Positions 24,308 through 33,603 are shown, counted from the stretch's first letter. The stretch is DNA of 40,796 nucleotides from a bacterium (GCA_029977865.1 JAPOKA010000025.1:1-40796), one strand, 5' to 3'. The notes: generated from the sequence alone by a model not told the origin. Program-made: numbers and translations.

Positions 24308-26986
24308 CTACTCCCAGAGTCGGTTGCCGTCGAGGTTTCCGACCGGATGGGCAAGCGCCGACTCGAGCACCAGGTCGCCGCGGGCCGCGTCCTCCGAGGC
24401 CAAGAGCCTCGATACCCGCCGTGCGGTGCGGAAGAGGTTCTCCCGATGCGCCACCGAAGCGGCGTGAAGTGCAGGATCGACCCGCAGGCGAAGTGCGGTG
24501 GCGCTCGAGGAGGTCCCGGCTCCTGCGAAGGGAGATGGCGTGGGGCGAACGCGACCGGCGAGCGACGCCGAGGCCGTCTCTGCGAAGCGACTCCGTCCCT
24601 CGCCCCACGCCGCAACCCGCGCGTCGCCGCGACACAGGCTTGCGAGCATCTTCTCGAGCTCCCGGTCGGAGTCCCACACTCCCGGCCACATCGCCTCGAG
24701 TTCCGCTTCACGGAGCATCGGTGCCGCCTCGGGAAACCGCTGCTCCGCCGCGCGGAGCAGTTCGCCCTGCGCGTGTTGGACGCCTTCCGCCGCAACGAGC
24801 ACCGCTGCGATCTCGCGTCGCGGCCACTTCGGTTCGCTCCACACCGTCTTGAGCAGTTCCCGCTCGATCATGCCCGCTGCGAACTCGAGCGCGGCCCGGC
24901 GTTGAGCGACGATCGCGGCGCGGATCGAGCCCTCCGCTTCGGAGACGAGCGGAGCGAGATCCGCAAGTTCCTCCGGCGTCAACGGCAACGCGAGCAGCAG
25001 CAGCGCCGTCGAGATTCGGGCTCCGCCGAGAACATCCCGCTGGTCGATCACCTCGCCCGAGAGCGCTTGACCGAGCCGCTCGGCGACCGCGAGCCGCAGC
25101 AGCGGCAGTGCCGAACCGAGGCTTGGCTGCGGAAGCGCATCGGAGAGTCGTTCGATCGCCTCGAGATCGAAGGCTTCGACCTCGGCGAGCATCCGCTCGA
25201 ACGCGGCGAACGCGGGTCGACGATGCCGAGCAATCACCGCGCGGACCGCCTGGGCCTGTTCGGGAAGCAGACGAGGCGGACCGCCCTCCGCCTCCCGCGC
25301 CGCCTCGATCTGCGACTCGATCGCCTTCAGTTCCTCGAGCGCTGGCGCCACCGCTTCCTGCAGCCGCTGCTCGACCGCCTCGACGAGGGTCCTTCGCGCC
25401 AGAATGTCCGCCTCGAAGAGCTGCTCGAGCACCGCCTGAGCGTCCTGGTCGAGCCTGCATCGCTCCGACAGCCGCTCCGCGATCCACCGCCAGCCATCCT
25501 CGTCGCGAAGGCCCTCTGCATTGGGGGACGAGGGTGGCACATCGATCGATCGGTCGAAGCGATCAAGCTCGCTTGCAGCCAGACCGGCCAACCCCTCGGC
25601 CTGAGCAGCGGGCTTCGAGGCCGCGGGCCGAGTCGATCTCAGGGCCTGCCGGGTCGCACCGAACAACTCCGCCAGCCGCTCCGGCTCGAAGGTCCGCTCG
25701 ATGAAGCCTGCCATCTCCATGCCAAGCGCCGCCGCCGCGGAATCGCCCGGCGCTCGGACCTCGTTGCGCACGCGATCGCTCGACGACCCACCGGCCAGCG
25801 CGCCTGGCCGACTCGCTGCCCGTTGGGCATCGAGAGTCCGCTGCAGAATCGAGGCCCGCTGCCGGTAGATCGCGAGTCCCTCGCCGAGCAGGATCTCCCG
25901 CTCCCGCGCCGAGACTCGATCCGCCGGGTCGGCCGCCAGGACCAGCAGGAGTCCCATCGCCGCTGCACCATCCTCACTCTGAGACGACGAGGGATCCGGC
26001 TGCGACTGCGAGGAGAAGATCGCTTCGGGTGAGGTCGACCCGTCGACGATGGCGTTCGCCATGCGGGCCGCCAGCGCTTCGACATCACCTGCGACCTCAC
26101 CGCCGCCGACGGTGTCCTCGAGGAACCTCGCCTCGAGCACCACTCCGAGCATTGGCGGAAGCCCTCCGGCAATCCGACGCACGGTCTCTTCCTGAAGCGC
26201 GAGCAGATCCTGCAACGCCTGCGCGACCGGCTCCCGCGCCTCTGCGATCCGTGCTTCGACGTTCCGGGGCTCCGACTCGGGATCCTCAACGGCCTCGTCG
26301 ATCGCGCGGATCTCGGCGATCCGTCGCGGCAACGACCACTCTGCCCGCGCCAGTCGTTCGAGGATCGGTCGTGAAGCCTCCTCGTAGGCGACTGCCGCAG
26401 CATCGCTGGAATCGAACTCGAACTGCTCGAGCCAGTGCTGCGACTCGAGCCACCTCCGCAGATCGCGAGGCCGTCCTCCGCCACCCTCGATCACCGCGAG
26501 CCACCGCGCCATCGCACGCCGCGCCCGCAGAAGGCGTAGGGCTTCGTCAGGATCGCCGCCGCCATCGGCCTGCCAGGGTGAACCATCCACGACGGCCTGG
26601 ACCTCAGCGAACATCGCCTCGTCGAGCCCAGCGAGGTCGGCCATGCCGCCGCTCGCTCTCCGTTCGAGCACGAGCAGCGCCTGTGGATCGTCCTCGATCT
26701 CCTCCCAGGATCTTCGCCGCAGGGCCGCGGCCAAGGCGTCGGCGGTGCGAGCTCGCCAGAGGCCGTACTGCTCGAGATAGGCCTCATGAAGCGCCTCGAT
26801 CTCGAGCCACCTCGCCTCGTCGAGTTCGCCGTAGCGCCGCTCCGCTTCGAGGAAGTCCCGCAGGGAGATCGGCTCGGGGAGATGGGCGAAGGTCTGCTCG
26901 ATCTGGCGGTACGGAGAACACGCCGTGGCGATGAGCATGGCCACCACCGAGGCCGCCAAGCACGACGCCCGCTCGAGCAGCCGCAT
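24308..26986 (-). CDS. Large helical lipoprotein of unknown function
   Basis: The 892-residue product is not recognised. The start is placed at the ATG 26986 because it begins a lipoprotein signal, MRLLERASCLAASVVAML-IATAC, with the lipidated Cys near residue 23; the codons upstream look non-coding. The rest is dense in Ala, Glu, Arg and Leu, with long helical or coiled-coil-like stretches and no obvious globular motif (for example LRDFLEAERRYGELDEARWL, and a repeated A-E-R-L rhythm). It is probably anchored to a membrane facing the periplasm. The next gene upstream on the same strand is another unknown lipoprotein, 438 bases away. Confidence 0.75.
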   Translation of the reverse strand: MRLLERASCLAASVVAMLIATACSPYRQIEQTFAHLPEPISLRDFLEAERRYGELDEARWLEIEALHEAYLEQYGLWRARTADALAAALRRRSWEEIEDDPQALLVLERRASGGMADLAGLDEAMFAEVQAVVDGSPWQADGGGDPDEALRLLRARRAMARWLAVIEGGGGRPRDLRRWLESQHWLEQFEFDSSDAAAVAYEEASRPILERLARAEWSLPRRIAEIRAIDEAVEDPESEPRNVEARIAEAREPVAQALQDLLALQEETVRRIAGGLPPMLGVVLEARFLEDTVGGGEVAGDVEALAARMANAIVDGSTSPEAIFSSQSQPDPSSSQSEDGAAAMGLLLVLAADPADRVSAREREILLGEGLAIYRQRASILQRTLDAQRAASRPGALAGGSSSDRVRNEVRAPGDSAAAALGMEMAGFIERTFEPERLAELFGATRQALRSTRPAASKPAAQAEGLAGLAASELDRFDRSIDVPPSSPNAEGLRDEDGWRWIAERLSERCRLDQDAQAVLEQLFEADILARRTLVEAVEQRLQEAVAPALEELKAIESQIEAAREAEGGPPRLLPEQAQAVRAVIARHRRPAFAAFERMLAEVEAFDLEAIERLSDALPQPSLGSALPLLRLAVAERLGQALSGEVIDQRDVLGGARISTALLLLALPLTPEELADLAPLVSEAEGSIRAAIVAQRRAALEFAAGMIERELLKTVWSEPKWPRREIAAVLVAAEGVQHAQGELLRAAEQRFPEAAPMLREAELEAMWPGVWDSDRELEKMLASLCRGDARVAAWGEGRSRFAETASASLAGRVRPTPSPFAGAGTSSSATALRLRVDPALHAASVAHRENLFRTARRVSRLLASEDAARGDLVLESALAHPVGNLDGNRLWE

Positions 26987-27424
26987 GCAGAGCACCGATC
27001 GCCCGTCCGATCGAAATGCGCGCACTCGCCCATGCGAACCCGCAACCCACCACCACCGCCCGGTCACCGTGCAGCCTGCCGCGAGGTTGCGAGCTCGGCC
27101 GCAGTCTCGCCGCGTCGCCGATGCCGTTGCGGTCGAGAGTCGGGGGCGGTCGAAGCGCATGTGGTCCACCATCGATCGCGTCTCCCTCCGCCTCGCGGGC
27201 AGAGCAGACACCGTCGCGGTTTGAGATCGGCTTGGAACCGGGAACGACCCGCAATTCGGAGGCAGCCGGGTTGGCGCCATCACGACTTTCAAAGTCCGGA
27301 GGTGGCGTGTTCCACCCGAATGCGCTCGACCTGGAGCAGAATCGCCCTTCGTCGCGCTCTGGCGGTGACAGCCATCAAGGACGTTGGCGGCGACTCGATC
27401 GACACGCCGCTCCGAACCCAGCGG
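26987..27424. other. 438-bp gap between the two lipoprotein genes
   Basis: The minus-strand frame is open through part of this stretch but its composition is not protein-like. I see no gene, terminator or clear promoter. It should hold the promoter of the 892-residue lipoprotein gene. Confidence 0.5.
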
Positions 27425-28810
27425 TCACAGCGAACTGGAGGTATCGCCCCGGCACCAGCGCACGATCGCCTCGGGAGCACCGTGGGTGCGGCTGAAGCCA
27501 TTCACCGTCTCCTCGAACTCGCGGCGGTCTCCCGACCCGGCAAGGGCTTCGAGCGCGCGATCCCACCGCTCCCGCGGCTTGGTCGGCAAGGCCTGATGCC
27601 ATCCGCAGTAGGCCGCGAGGGCTTCACCTTCGAGGATCACCGATCCGAAGCAGCGGCGCTGGAACGACTCGTCGGGCACCGACCACGCCGCCTGGAAGGT
27701 CGATGGGTACAGCGACACTCGCTCGCGCCCGTCGAGGATGCTCCCCTTGAAGACCACCGACCGGGTGCGGGGATTCCAAACACCGTTGGTCATGTAGGGC
27801 TCGACCTCGGTGGCCAGCACCACTTCGGTCTCGGTGGGCGTTCGGCCACCTGCGAGCGAAACTCCGAAGACCGGCGGCAGCGAGATGCCGCGCTCGCCAC
27901 GGCGAAGTCGGTCCTTGTCCTCCTCGGGCACGACCGGTGAGGCGAGCAGCAGATCGTCGATCCGCGAGGAGTTGGAGGCGAAGAGATAGAACGACACTCC
28001 GTTGGCGAGCAGGGATGGCACCGTGGGCACCGCCGCATCCGGCACGTAGCGCCGGAACTGACGCTGCAGGGCCGGTCCGATCACGGCGCTGACGCTCCAG
28101 TTCCGCTCGCGTGCGTTGGGATTGCCGCGGGAGCCGAGCAGCATCAGCTGCTGGGCTTCTGCCGCGGTGAAGAAGCCGCGCTCGGCCAGGAGCAGCAGCA
28201 GCGGGAAGAACACGGTCCGTCGGAAGCGCTCGTCGGCGCTGATCTGCGAACGGTCGTTCGCGTCGCGAACTCCGGCGCCGACCCGCTGGGCCTGTGCGGC
28301 GGCCTGCATGGCGCTCCACAAGAGCATCAGGTCGCGGGCAAGCGGCAGGTACTCGCGCTCGAGCGCCGCCGTGAACTCCTCGCGCCGCGAATCGTCCTCG
28401 ATCTGCATCTCCGCCCAGCGACCGAAGATCCGCATCCAAAGCTCCCCCGACGCCATGCGGTGCTCGAGATCGCTCCAGTGGTCGACGGCGGCATCGAAAG
28501 ACTCCCAGTAGAACCTCGCCACGCCGAGCGAGGTGGCGATCTCGGAGAGTCCGTTGCGGTTGCCGATCTCGCTCGGCAACTCCTGCGCGAAGGTCGCGGT
28601 GAAGGCGGTCTCGCCTCCCCCGACCTTCATCGAGCCGTCACCGTAGAGGCTTGCGACCCGCTCGGCCTCGTCGGAGTCGATGCGATTGGTCGCGAAGGTC
28701 CGGGTCGCGCCATCCGCGCCGGCCGCCACCTCGACCCGCACCCGCCGCGCACCGCATCCGGCGAGCAGCGACGCGAGGAGGATCAGGACGATGGTGGTGA
28801 CGCGAGCCAT
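27425..28810 (-). CDS. Lipoprotein of unknown function
   Basis: The 461-residue product begins MARVTTIVLILLASLLAGCG, a good lipobox (LLAG-C) with the lipidated Cys at residue 19. No family was recognised. Residues 25-110 look like a small beta-rich part with ATRTFATNRIDSDE; the middle is helical (REEFTAALEREYLPLARDLM) and contains RRTVFFPLLLLLAERGFF, long enough to be a buried or membrane-touching helix; the C-terminal part is again mixed, with VVLATEVEPYMTNGVWNPRT. It lies between zwf and the 892-residue lipoprotein on the same strand. A TAGACT hexamer lies 15 bases before the ATG, which would give a leader of about eight bases. Confidence 0.75.
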   Translation of the reverse strand: MARVTTIVLILLASLLAGCGARRVRVEVAAGADGATRTFATNRIDSDEAERVASLYGDGSMKVGGGETAFTATFAQELPSEIGNRNGLSEIATSLGVARFYWESFDAAVDHWSDLEHRMASGELWMRIFGRWAEMQIEDDSRREEFTAALEREYLPLARDLMLLWSAMQAAAQAQRVGAGVRDANDRSQISADERFRRTVFFPLLLLLAERGFFTAAEAQQLMLLGSRGNPNARERNWSVSAVIGPALQRQFRRYVPDAAVPTVPSLLANGVSFYLFASNSSRIDDLLLASPVVPEEDKDRLRRGERGISLPPVFGVSLAGGRTPTETEVVLATEVEPYMTNGVWNPRTRSVVFKGSILDGRERVSLYPSTFQAAWSVPDESFQRRCFGSVILEGEALAAYCGWHQALPTKPRERWDRALEALAGSGDRREFEETVNGFSRTHGAPEAIVRWCRGDTSSSL

Positions 28811-28867
28811 GGCCGAGGAGGTCGGAGTCTAGGAACAAGGCGGCGGTGCACGCAGCCGGCGCATCGA

Positions 28868-28886
28868 GCGGCGTGATCGACGCCGC
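28868..28886 (-). terminator. Hairpin after zwf, weak terminator
   Basis: GCGGCGT and ACGCCGC (stem 7, loop GATCG) lie 23 bases past the zwf stop. On the minus strand no U-tract follows, so it may pause rather than end transcription. Confidence 0.4.
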
Positions 28887-28908
28887 GCTCGCAGGCGATT
28901 CGTTCCGC

Positions 28909-30423
28909 TCAGCCGTCGTCGTGCCAGGATCGCCCATCCCGGCCCAGCAGCAGCTTCGAGGACTCCGGTCCCCAACTGCCGGGGGCGTAGTTGCCGGCGA
29001 TCCCCCGACGCAGGTCCTGCGAGGCCGCGCCGAGCAGCGGCTCCACCGCCGCCCACGCGGCTTCGACCTCCTCGCGATCCTTGAAGAGGCTCTGATCGCC
29101 TCGCATGGCATCGAGGATCAGCGGCCCGTAGGCCTCGGGCTCGGCACCGCCGCCGCGACCGCCGAAATCCGCCGACATCTCGAGGGTCTTGAGCGAGAAG
29201 GTCGCTCCCGGCGCCCGGCCGGCGAACCGCATTCGCACCCGACTCTGCGGGGCGATCTCGATGATCAGGCGATCGGCTTCGGCGACCCGAGCCTCGGCAT
29301 CCTGCCCGAGGGTGCGGAAGAGGTTGGTGGGCGGGGCCTTGAACTGCACCACCACCTCGGTGCGCTTGGCGGCGAGTCGCTTGCCGCTGCGCAGATAGAA
29401 CGGCGTGCCGGCCCAGCGCCAGTTGTCGAAGTGGACCTTCATCGCTGCGAAGGTCTCGGTGGTCGAACCCGCCGCGACCCCTTCGGTCTCGGCGTAGCCG
29501 GGTGATCCCTCCGCCGCTGCGTACTGGCCGAGGGCCGCGACCTCTTCGAGGCGTTCCACGTCGGGCGGCTGGATCGACTCGAGGATGTTGCGCCGCTCCG
29601 AGCGAATGCGATCGGCCGCGAAGACCGATGGCGGCTCCATCGCGACGAACGCGAGCACCTGCAGCAGATGCGACTGGATCATGTCGCGAATCGCGCCGGT
29701 CTGGTCGTAGAACGCCACGCGGTCCTCGACTCCCAGCGACTCCGCGGCGGTGATCTGCACATGGTCGACGAAGCGCTCGTTCCAGAGCGGCTCGAAGATC
29801 CCGTTGGCGAAGCGCAGGGCCAGGAGCCCCTGCACCGGCTCCTTTCCGAGGTAGTGGTCGATGCGGTAGATGTCGGACTCCTCGAAGACCGACGCAAGCC
29901 GCTGGTTGAGCGCCCGGGCCGAGGGCTCGTCGACGCCGAAGGGCTTCTCCACGATCACCCGCCGCCAGGGCGCCGCGGGATCGCCCAGACAGGCACGACG
30001 CTCCCGCGGCACCAGACCCGAGTCGCCGATCGCGGCGACGATCGGGTCGTAGAGCTCCGGAGCCACCGCGAGGAAGAAGAGCAGGTTGCCACACTCGTCG
30101 GCGAGGGACTCGCGGCGAATCCGCGCCGAGATCTCCTCCCAACCATCCGGCCGGGCCGCATCACCGGCCTGATAGCGGATCCGCGGCGCAAGCGTCGCCC
30201 AGAGCGCCGGATCGAAGTTCGCGACCCGGCTGCGCACCGCCTCGGCCAGCTCGTCGCGCCAGGCCTCGTCGGACTTCGCACGGCGGCTCACTCCCAGCAC
30301 GCTCGTCCGAGGATGCAGGTTGCCGGCAGCGTGCTGCTCGTAGAGCGCCGGCAGCAACTTGCGGCTGGTGAGGTCGCCGGAGGCGCCGAGAATGACCAGG
30401 AGGCACGGGTCGGGTGCGGCCAT
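28909..30423 (-). CDS. zwf: Glucose-6-phosphate 1-dehydrogenase
   Basis: The enzyme oxidises glucose 6-phosphate to 6-phosphogluconolactone with NAD(P)+, the entry to the oxidative pentose-phosphate (and Entner-Doudoroff) route. The 504-residue product shows the cofactor loop GASGDLTSRKLLPALY at residues 13-28, EKPFGVDEPSA, the active-site RIDHYLGKE near 186-194, NIFEPLW-like substrate contacts and FYLRSGKRLAAKRTEVV. The ATG at 30423 starts just before the Rossmann strand; TACCCT lies exactly six bases upstream and there is no ribosome site. The DUF2934 reading frame upstream runs without a stop across the first 260 bases of zwf. Pgl and gnd genes are not in the window. Confidence 0.96.
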   Translation of the reverse strand: MAAPDPCLLVILGASGDLTSRKLLPALYEQHAAGNLHPRTSVLGVSRRAKSDEAWRDELAEAVRSRVANFDPALWATLAPRIRYQAGDAARPDGWEEISARIRRESLADECGNLLFFLAVAPELYDPIVAAIGDSGLVPRERRACLGDPAAPWRRVIVEKPFGVDEPSARALNQRLASVFEESDIYRIDHYLGKEPVQGLLALRFANGIFEPLWNERFVDHVQITAAESLGVEDRVAFYDQTGAIRDMIQSHLLQVLAFVAMEPPSVFAADRIRSERRNILESIQPPDVERLEEVAALGQYAAAEGSPGYAETEGVAAGSTTETFAAMKVHFDNWRWAGTPFYLRSGKRLAAKRTEVVVQFKAPPTNLFRTLGQDAEARVAEADRLIIEIAPQSRVRMRFAGRAPGATFSLKTLEMSADFGGRGGGAEPEAYGPLILDAMRGDQSLFKDREEVEAAWAAVEPLLGAASQDLRRGIAGNYAPGSWGPESSKLLLGRDGRSWHDDG

Positions 30424-30910
30424 GGGCGGAGGGTAGCGATGAACGCTCCCGAAGCGATCCCGAGCACCGCTCGGCAAGGAGCTCCTGTTCCGCCTCAAGC
30501 CAGTCGAGTGCCGCATTGCCCGCAAAGCCATTGCGGACATGGATCTCGTACGCCCGGTTGCGGATCGCCTCTTCGTTCGGCCGAGCCTCCGAGACGTCCG
30601 CGGAAGCGCGGCGAGTTCGAGCGCCACCGAGCGACTTCGAGGATCGAAGCGCCAGGCTCGACCGCCGCGGCGCGACCGCGGCGGCGTCCGCGCGACTGCT
30701 CCTGCTCTCTCGGCGACCGCCCGAGGCGATGCGCGGAGTCTGCGACGAACTCGCGCCCGATGCATTCGATGGCTCGCGGTGGGATCGGATCGCCCCGGCG
30801 CTGGCATCGGCCATCGCGACCATTCGCGCGAGTCCCTTCCCATCGCCGAGCGTCGTCTCGCGCCTTCGCACTGATCGACGGCCCGCCACCTGCAGCGTGT
30901 GATTCGGCAT
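30161..30910 (-). CDS. DUF2934 protein, its 3' end overlapping zwf
   Basis: This minus-strand frame of 249 codons starts at the ATG 30910, with GGGAGA seven bases upstream. Residues 1-110 are a disordered, Arg/Ser/Ala-rich stretch. Residues 112-150 read NEEAIRNRAYEIHVRNGFAG... NAALDWLEAEQELLAE, a clear DUF2934 domain (pattern 'iaerAYely..rG..ddWl.AE.el'), which is common in planctomycetes and has no established function. The frame then continues past the zwf start for 263 bases, giving about 87 codons of unlikely protein in the zwf antisense-phase frame. A true long overlap, a sequencing frameshift near the domain end, or decay of the original stop could explain it. A +1 shift before zwf would join the two proteins in one chain. 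The domain call is confident; the C-terminus is not. Confidence 0.6.
   Translation of the reverse strand: MPNHTLQVAGRRSVRRRETTLGDGKGLARMVAMADASAGAIRSHREPSNASGASSSQTPRIASGGRRESRSSRADAAAVAPRRSSLALRSSKSLGGARTRRASADVSEARPNEEAIRNRAYEIHVRNGFAGNAALDWLEAEQELLAERCSGSLRERSSLPSAHGRTRPVPPGHSRRLRRPHQPQVAAGALRAARCRQPASSDERAGSEPPCEVRRGLARRAGRGGAQPGRELRSGALGDACAADPLSGR
30430..30435 (-). promoter_or_regulatory. Leaderless-type -10 element of zwf
   Basis: TACCCT, six bases (CCGCCC), then the ATG at 30423 on the minus strand; no Shine-Dalgarno. It lies within the DUF2934 reading frame and suggests that zwf is transcribed on its own. Confidence 0.5.
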
Positions 30911-31152
30911 CGAGAGTCTCCCGGTGAGCGGAAACAGAGGCAGGACACGCCCCGCAACGCGATCATCCCGAGTGCAGTCTGCGGAATCGAGAGAACTCCA
31001 CCCCGATCGCGACTCGATCGTCCGCGCCGCACGAGCTGATCACCGTGCGGTGCCGCCGCCCCGGGCTGCTCCACCGGCGGTGAGCCGCGGCAGCAGCACT
31101 TGTCTGGGCTGCGGAGAACGGGCGAACGATCTCAGGCGGGTCGATCGCAAGA

Positions 31153-31175
31153 CGGCGGAGCCCGAGGCTCCGCCG
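31153..31175 (-). terminator. Perfect 10-bp-stem hairpin after the regulator gene
   Basis: CGGCGGAGCC and GGCTCCGCCG are perfect inverted repeats around a three-base loop (CGA), 28 bases past the stop of the response-regulator gene. No strong U-tract follows on the minus strand (TCTTGC only). It is a probable operon end. Confidence 0.55.
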
Positions 31176-31203
31176 CCATGATCGGTTCGGCTCGGAGGGT
31201 CGA

Positions 31204-31887
31204 CTACACCTCCGCGAGGCCTTCGCGGATCGCGAAGCGGACCAGTTCCGGGCTGGTGTGGATGTCGAGCTTGTCCATGATCCGCTCGCGGTGGCCGTCG
31301 ATGGTCTTGGGGCTTCGCGAGAGCGACTGCGCGATCTCCGCTCGCGAGAGCCCGCGTCCGATGAGGCGAAGGATCTCCTGCTCGCGATCGGTGAGCGATT
31401 CGATCTTCGAACCCATGCTCGCAGCGGTGAAGCGCTCGCGAGACCGGAGCCGTCGCGGGCGGGCTCGCTCGGAGACCGAGGATCCGAGGGTGAACTCGCC
31501 GCGTGCGGCGCGGCGGATGCCCTCGATCACCTCGGCGATGTCGTCGGACTTGGAGAAGTACCCGGACACCCCGGCCTTGAACGCCGCGGTGAGATAGTGG
31601 TCGCGGACGTGGGCGGTCAGGAACAGCACCTGGGTGCCCCGATGCAGCCGCATGATCTCCGAAGCCAGTTCGAAGGGATCGGGCCCGGGCATTTCGACGT
31701 CGAGCAGGACCACGTCCGGTTCGAGCCGAGCGACGGCGCCAAGAACGCCGTCACCGTCGGAGAGCGTGCCGACCACCTCCATGTCCGGCTCGGCCGCGAT
31801 CCGGATCTTCAGGCCCTCGATGAGCAGTCGATGATCGTCGACGCACAGGACCCGTGTGGTTTCGTGATGTGATGGTTTGATCGCCAT
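31204..31887 (-). CDS. NarL/FixJ-type response regulator
   Basis: The 227-residue product has a receiver domain: LCVDDHRLLIEGL (acidic pair), LEPDVVLLDVEMPG with the phospho-acceptor Asp63, and FLTAHVRDHYLTAAFKAG, and the switch Lys in YFSKSDD. A linker of about 30 basic residues leads to a LuxR-type HTH, ESLTDREQEILRLIGRG ... AEIAQSLSRSPKTIDGHRER. It would be phosphorylated by the kinase encoded directly upstream and bind DNA as a dimer; targets are not visible. The ATG at 31887 has a strong GAGGAG site, and the gap to the kinase gene is 12 bases. Confidence 0.94.
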   Translation of the reverse strand: MAIKPSHHETTRVLCVDDHRLLIEGLKIRIAAEPDMEVVGTLSDGDGVLGAVARLEPDVVLLDVEMPGPDPFELASEIMRLHRGTQVLFLTAHVRDHYLTAAFKAGVSGYFSKSDDIAEVIEGIRRAARGEFTLGSSVSERARPRRLRSRERFTAASMGSKIESLTDREQEILRLIGRGLSRAEIAQSLSRSPKTIDGHRERIMDKLDIHTSPELVRFAIREGLAEV

Positions 31888-31899
31888 GAACGAATCTCC

Positions 31900-33603
31900 T
31901 CAATGAGCACGGTGTCGCTTTCGCAACGCCGCAATCCAGTTGGTCACGCCCGCGCTGAGCGTCGAAAGATCCTCTTGCTTCTCGACGACCGTCGTCGAGA
32001 GCCCAGTCCAGTCCTCATCCGTCGGCCCGAGCACCAGGACCTGTCGATCCGGTCGCCCGAGCAGGTGCTTCCTCACCAACTCCGCCGAGTTCGGGATGTC
32101 GACTCCGACGATCCAGCCGTCGGCCCGTCCGGGAGCGGCCTGCGTTCGCACCCGCCCAATTCCGCCGAGCCGAAGCAGCTCGACGATCGACCTCTCCAAT
32201 TCGGGATCTGAGACCGTCACCACCACCTGCGGCGGACGCGGGCGCACCGCCCAAGAGTCGTCGCAGACGGGAATCGCGAGCGTGGCCCGGGTTCCGACCC
32301 CTTCGGTGCTGGTGAGTCCGAGCCGGCTGCCCGACTGCTCGGCGAGGCTTCGCGCGATCGGCAGTCCGTATCCGCGACCGACTCTGGAGCGACTCTCCTC
32401 GGGACGGCCGAAGACCTCCATGAGCCGACGACGGCTCATCCCGATCCCATGATCGATCACCGAAAGCTTCACGGTCTCCTCGAGGGGATCGAGACAAGCG
32501 GTGATGAGCACCATCCCGCTTCCACGGCACGCAGCGCTGGCGTTGGCAACCAGTCGCGTGACGATGGCGGTCAGGATCTCGGCATCGATCGGCACGAGGG
32601 GAAGCGACGGGCCGATCAAGGCGTGGACGCGAACTCCTGCTTGGACCACGGTCTCGATCACGTCGCGCTTCGCCGCCCACCAGGCCGCAAGCGAGAGCGT
32701 GGGGGTGACGCCGTCGGGTTCGACCACATCTCTGGCCTGCGCCAGCTCTCGGAGCATCGAGGTGAGCGATTCCAGCGCGGATGCCGACTCGATCGCGGCC
32801 GCGAGATGCTCGCAGGGCTCTCCCGGACGGCTCTTCTGAGCCATCAGGTCGAGGTGGCAGCGGAGCGGAAAGAGCGTGTTGCTCAGGTCGTGCGCCACGC
32901 CGGCGGCGAAGGTCCCGATCGCCGACCAGCGCGCCGAGTCCATGGCTCGTGACTCGACCTCCGCCGCAGCGGCGGAGGCCGCATCGGCGTGTTCGGCACC
33001 ATCGACCGCCCTCGCGTGGCGGGCAATCGCCGGCCCCATCTCGGCGACGAACTGCTCGAGGTACCGATGCACCTGAGGCTCGATCCGTTCTTGGGACTCA
33101 CGAAAGAAGATGACCAGTCCGCAGACCTCTCCGTCGCACAGAAGCGGAAGCAGCGAGGCGGAGTGGAATTGCGCGGTGATCGCCTTCTCGCGTCGCGGAA
33201 ACAGCGACTTCGGCACCGACGCGAGATCCTGAATCTCTCGAACCGCCAGCGAGCCGAGGGCCAGGCTCAGCAGGCCCTGATTCGAGAACACCCGCGTTCC
33301 CGACAGCAGCGCCCCGAACTCCCGACGCGTGCCGCGGGCGTCGAGAACCGCGACGGCGCGAAAGACCGCGTGCGATTCCGAAACCTCGTCGCCGATCTCA
33401 TCCCGGACCCAGAGCTCGCCGTGATCCCAACCCGTGGCAGCGGCAATCGCCCCAAGCAGCACGCCTGCCGCCTGCTCATGCGAACTCGCCGTCGCGATCG
33501 ACGCCGGCAACACCTGTAGTGGTCGCAAGTCGAGTCGACGCTCGACGTCCCGCCCGCCGGCGATCTCCGCCGAGGAAACTGGAATCGTGGTCGAGTTCGT
33601 CAT
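31900..33603 (-). CDS. Soluble-looking histidine kinase: GAF, HisKA-like, HATPase, C-terminal pseudo-receiver
   Basis: The 567-residue product has no clear membrane helices. Residues about 40-200 are GAF-like (QAAGVLLGAIAAATGWDHGEL ... VCGLVIFFRESQERI). The dimerisation block contains GVAHDLSNTLFPLRCHLDLM with the phospho-His at 238. The ATPase part has LVANASAACRG (N box), VIDHGIGMSRRRL (G1) and GRGYGLPIARSLAEQSG (G2). The last 110 residues (QVVVTVSDPELERSIVELLR ...) resemble a receiver fold, but the usual phosphorylatable Asp is not evident, so it may be a degenerate receiver. It probably senses a cytoplasmic or small soluble signal and phosphorylates the downstream NarL-type regulator. AAGGA lies five bases before the ATG at 33603. 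Confidence 0.9.
   Translation of the reverse strand: MTNSTTIPVSSAEIAGGRDVERRLDLRPLQVLPASIATASSHEQAAGVLLGAIAAATGWDHGELWVRDEIGDEVSESHAVFRAVAVLDARGTRREFGALLSGTRVFSNQGLLSLALGSLAVREIQDLASVPKSLFPRREKAITAQFHSASLLPLLCDGEVCGLVIFFRESQERIEPQVHRYLEQFVAEMGPAIARHARAVDGAEHADAASAAAAEVESRAMDSARWSAIGTFAAGVAHDLSNTLFPLRCHLDLMAQKSRPGEPCEHLAAAIESASALESLTSMLRELAQARDVVEPDGVTPTLSLAAWWAAKRDVIETVVQAGVRVHALIGPSLPLVPIDAEILTAIVTRLVANASAACRGSGMVLITACLDPLEETVKLSVIDHGIGMSRRRLMEVFGRPEESRSRVGRGYGLPIARSLAEQSGSRLGLTSTEGVGTRATLAIPVCDDSWAVRPRPPQVVVTVSDPELERSIVELLRLGGIGRVRTQAAPGRADGWIVGVDIPNSAELVRKHLLGRPDRQVLVLGPTDEDWTGLSTTVVEKQEDLSTLSAGVTNWIAALRKRHRAH

Noticed and set aside
24347-26032. 561-codon plus-strand frame
   Set aside because: Antisense to the large lipoprotein gene; Arg-rich with no protein-like features.
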